Shown here in pieces: positions 62,788-64,000 of a stretch of 64,000 bases of DNA. A program made the translations under genes and the position numbers. Source of the DNA: Trichobilharzia szidati (lineage: Eukaryota > Platyhelminthes > Trematoda > Strigeidida > Schistosomatidae); the NCBI GenBank assembly GCA_944472155.2, contig OX235279.1:59059564-59123563 (forward strand). The letters are read 5' to 3'. Position 1 is the first letter of the stretch, and each line of letters starts with the position of its first letter. The notes beneath the pieces were generated by a model. It was given only the letters and a program-made list of their open reading frames with translations. It was not told the DNA's origin and did no database searches.

Positions 62788-63351
62788 TTGAATAAAGCAA
62801 TAACAAGAGATTTTGTAGAATAAAATGGCACCATCATTTATTTCCGTGGCTTCTCATCAGCTGCTTACAGCCCAAAGTCATTATTAAGTATATCTACAGA
62901 AATAATTTTAGCATACTTGCCCAGAGTTCATTTTTAAACAAAAATCAATCAATAAATAAATGCATACAATAATAATATATAATGATAATAATAATAAACA
63001 CTTCATCCCGAACAATAATGATCATACATAGTGGAGACTTTCGGCATTACTTGATCAGATGAAACAGAGGGTGAAATATCTAGTTACCAGGGCAAGGAAA
63101 GACTGATAACCACTTCTTTCTGAACGCATAAATAGGGTTTTAGGGGATTGCTTCGACAAACTTAAGTAGAATTGAAGTATTTCGCCCATTGATAATTTTG
63201 AACGACCTTGAGACGTCTACCTCATGACCTGTGTCAAGCAGATGCTTAGTGATGGCACTGTTTAAAGCTGTAAGGAGCTGATGAGAAGCCACCGAAATAA
63301 ATCATGGTACCATTTTATTCTACAAAAGCTGTTGTCCTAGCTTTATTCAAA
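62788..63351. repeat. Foldback with ~84-bp inverted arms made of Penelope-like sequence
   Basis: The left arm 62788-62871 (TTTGAATAAAGC ... TTTTGTAGAATAAAATGG ... GTGGCTTCTCATCAGCT) is matched by the reverse complement of 63267-63351 with only a few differences outside one 10-base stretch. Both arms, read outward to inward, can encode FISVASHQLLTA. The right arm continues on the minus strand into Penelope-like coding text. So this is an inverted pair of Penelope-derived segments, not a classical DNA transposon. Confidence 0.75.
63110..63290 (-). pseudogene. Penelope-like GIY-YIG C-terminal fragment
   Basis: The minus strand reads HQLLTALNSAITKHLLDTGH and EVDVSRSFKIINGRNTSILL from about 63290 to 63165. 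The SAITKH..DTGHEVD and FKII blocks are those of the region following the GIY-YIG core in Penelope-like elements. No upstream GIY-YIG strand is seen. Beyond FVEAIP the frame ends at a stop. It lies within the foldback 62788-63351. Confidence 0.7.
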
Positions 63352-64000
63352 TTCATTACGGGGAATAAATGTGTGAAAGTCTAATGACTAGAGATTTTTA
63401 TAGTTATCGATCGACATTTCCGATAAATTTCAAACAATTCTTCACATACCAAAACCTAATCCATGAATGCAATCAATAATTATACCAATCTGTGTGAAAA
63501 CTGTAACTTGAATTTAGTGTGTACAAGAGTGGACTTTGTGCTCTCCAATAAGAACCTGGAGCGGTCAACATTCAGAAGGCGATATAACTCAATTTCACAC
63601 TATAAGTCAGATACCTGAGCTACATGATAGTAGAGAAGAATGCAATAGAAGAGTAGAACTTTGACACTGTAGTAGAGAGTAATTCTATTGTATTTTCCAA
63701 TCAGTAAATAATACTGTATCAATGTACGCGAAGACAAACAAACTATACACTAGTGATAAAAACATGAGTAGAAACTGTTTAGGTAATAAAGCTTTTGGAC
63801 TTATAATGTGATCCGTTATCTGAATGCAGCCATGAAGAGCTCTCTGACTGGCTGCTCCTATTAATCTTATAAACTGTCTCCATGCGGAATCTCATTGGAA
63901 ATCACTCAAACTCTTAGACAAATATTCAGCAGTATAAGCTAGGATAAACTACTTAAACAATCCGAATGTTTCCTGTAACGCGGTAATTAATAACATGTCT
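63352..64000. other. Intergenic, nothing recognised
   Basis: No motif seen to the end of the window. Confidence 0.4.

Noticed and set aside
62788..63351. Terminal-inverted-repeat DNA transposon or MITE
   Set aside because: The arms and the adjoining right side encode Penelope-like text, no transposase is present and I see no clear target duplication.

Overview
The window looks like nuclear DNA of a digenean flatworm, most likely a schistosome. It is AT-rich, has one intron-dense gene with canonical GT-AG introns, and is packed with LINEs, Penelope-like elements, tRNA-derived SINEs, a hammerhead-bearing Sm-alpha-like SINE and one Ty3/Gypsy-type LTR element. There are no bacterial operons, no CRISPR array and no rRNA. 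The species was not determined; the assignment rests on family recognition from memory, not on a search.

The only cellular gene I can support is macoilin (MACO1/TMEM57), on the + strand. Eleven coding exons between 14167 and 47580 join with consistent phase. Exons 1-4 encode the conserved multi-membrane-segment N-terminus, exons 5-7 a long low-complexity Ser/Thr/Asn linker, exons 8-10 and the start of exon 11 the conserved coiled coil, and the rest of exon 11 a long Ser/Asn-rich tail. The first few dozen residues lie in an exon I could not find. The visible part codes for about 1,234 residues, nearly twice the vertebrate protein.

Region by region. 1-14166 is upstream of the first macoilin exon found, with old LINE pieces (3.6-4.0 kb, 6.4-7.1 kb, 11.6-11.8 kb) and a solo LTR (6455-6758). 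14309-24393 is a 10 kb intron holding a nearly complete LTR retrotransposon (15079-19581, minus strand). Its two 333-bp LTRs differ at one base that I could see, and it sits exactly inside the catalytic YADD codons of an older LINE. Other introns carry more LINE copies, SINEs and TA microsatellites. 47581-64000 lies downstream of macoilin: SINEs, an inverted pair of nearly identical Penelope-like fragments split by a younger LINE insertion with a 10-bp target duplication, further Penelope-like pieces, a degenerate hammerhead, a tRNA-Lys-like relic and foldback repeats.

I found no convincing new molecular system. The strongest unusual signals are the nested insertions, the LTR element's combination of near-identical LTRs with three coding lesions (including loss of the protease catalytic Asp), the enlarged macoilin, and modular SINEs that share a tRNA-like head but have different tails.
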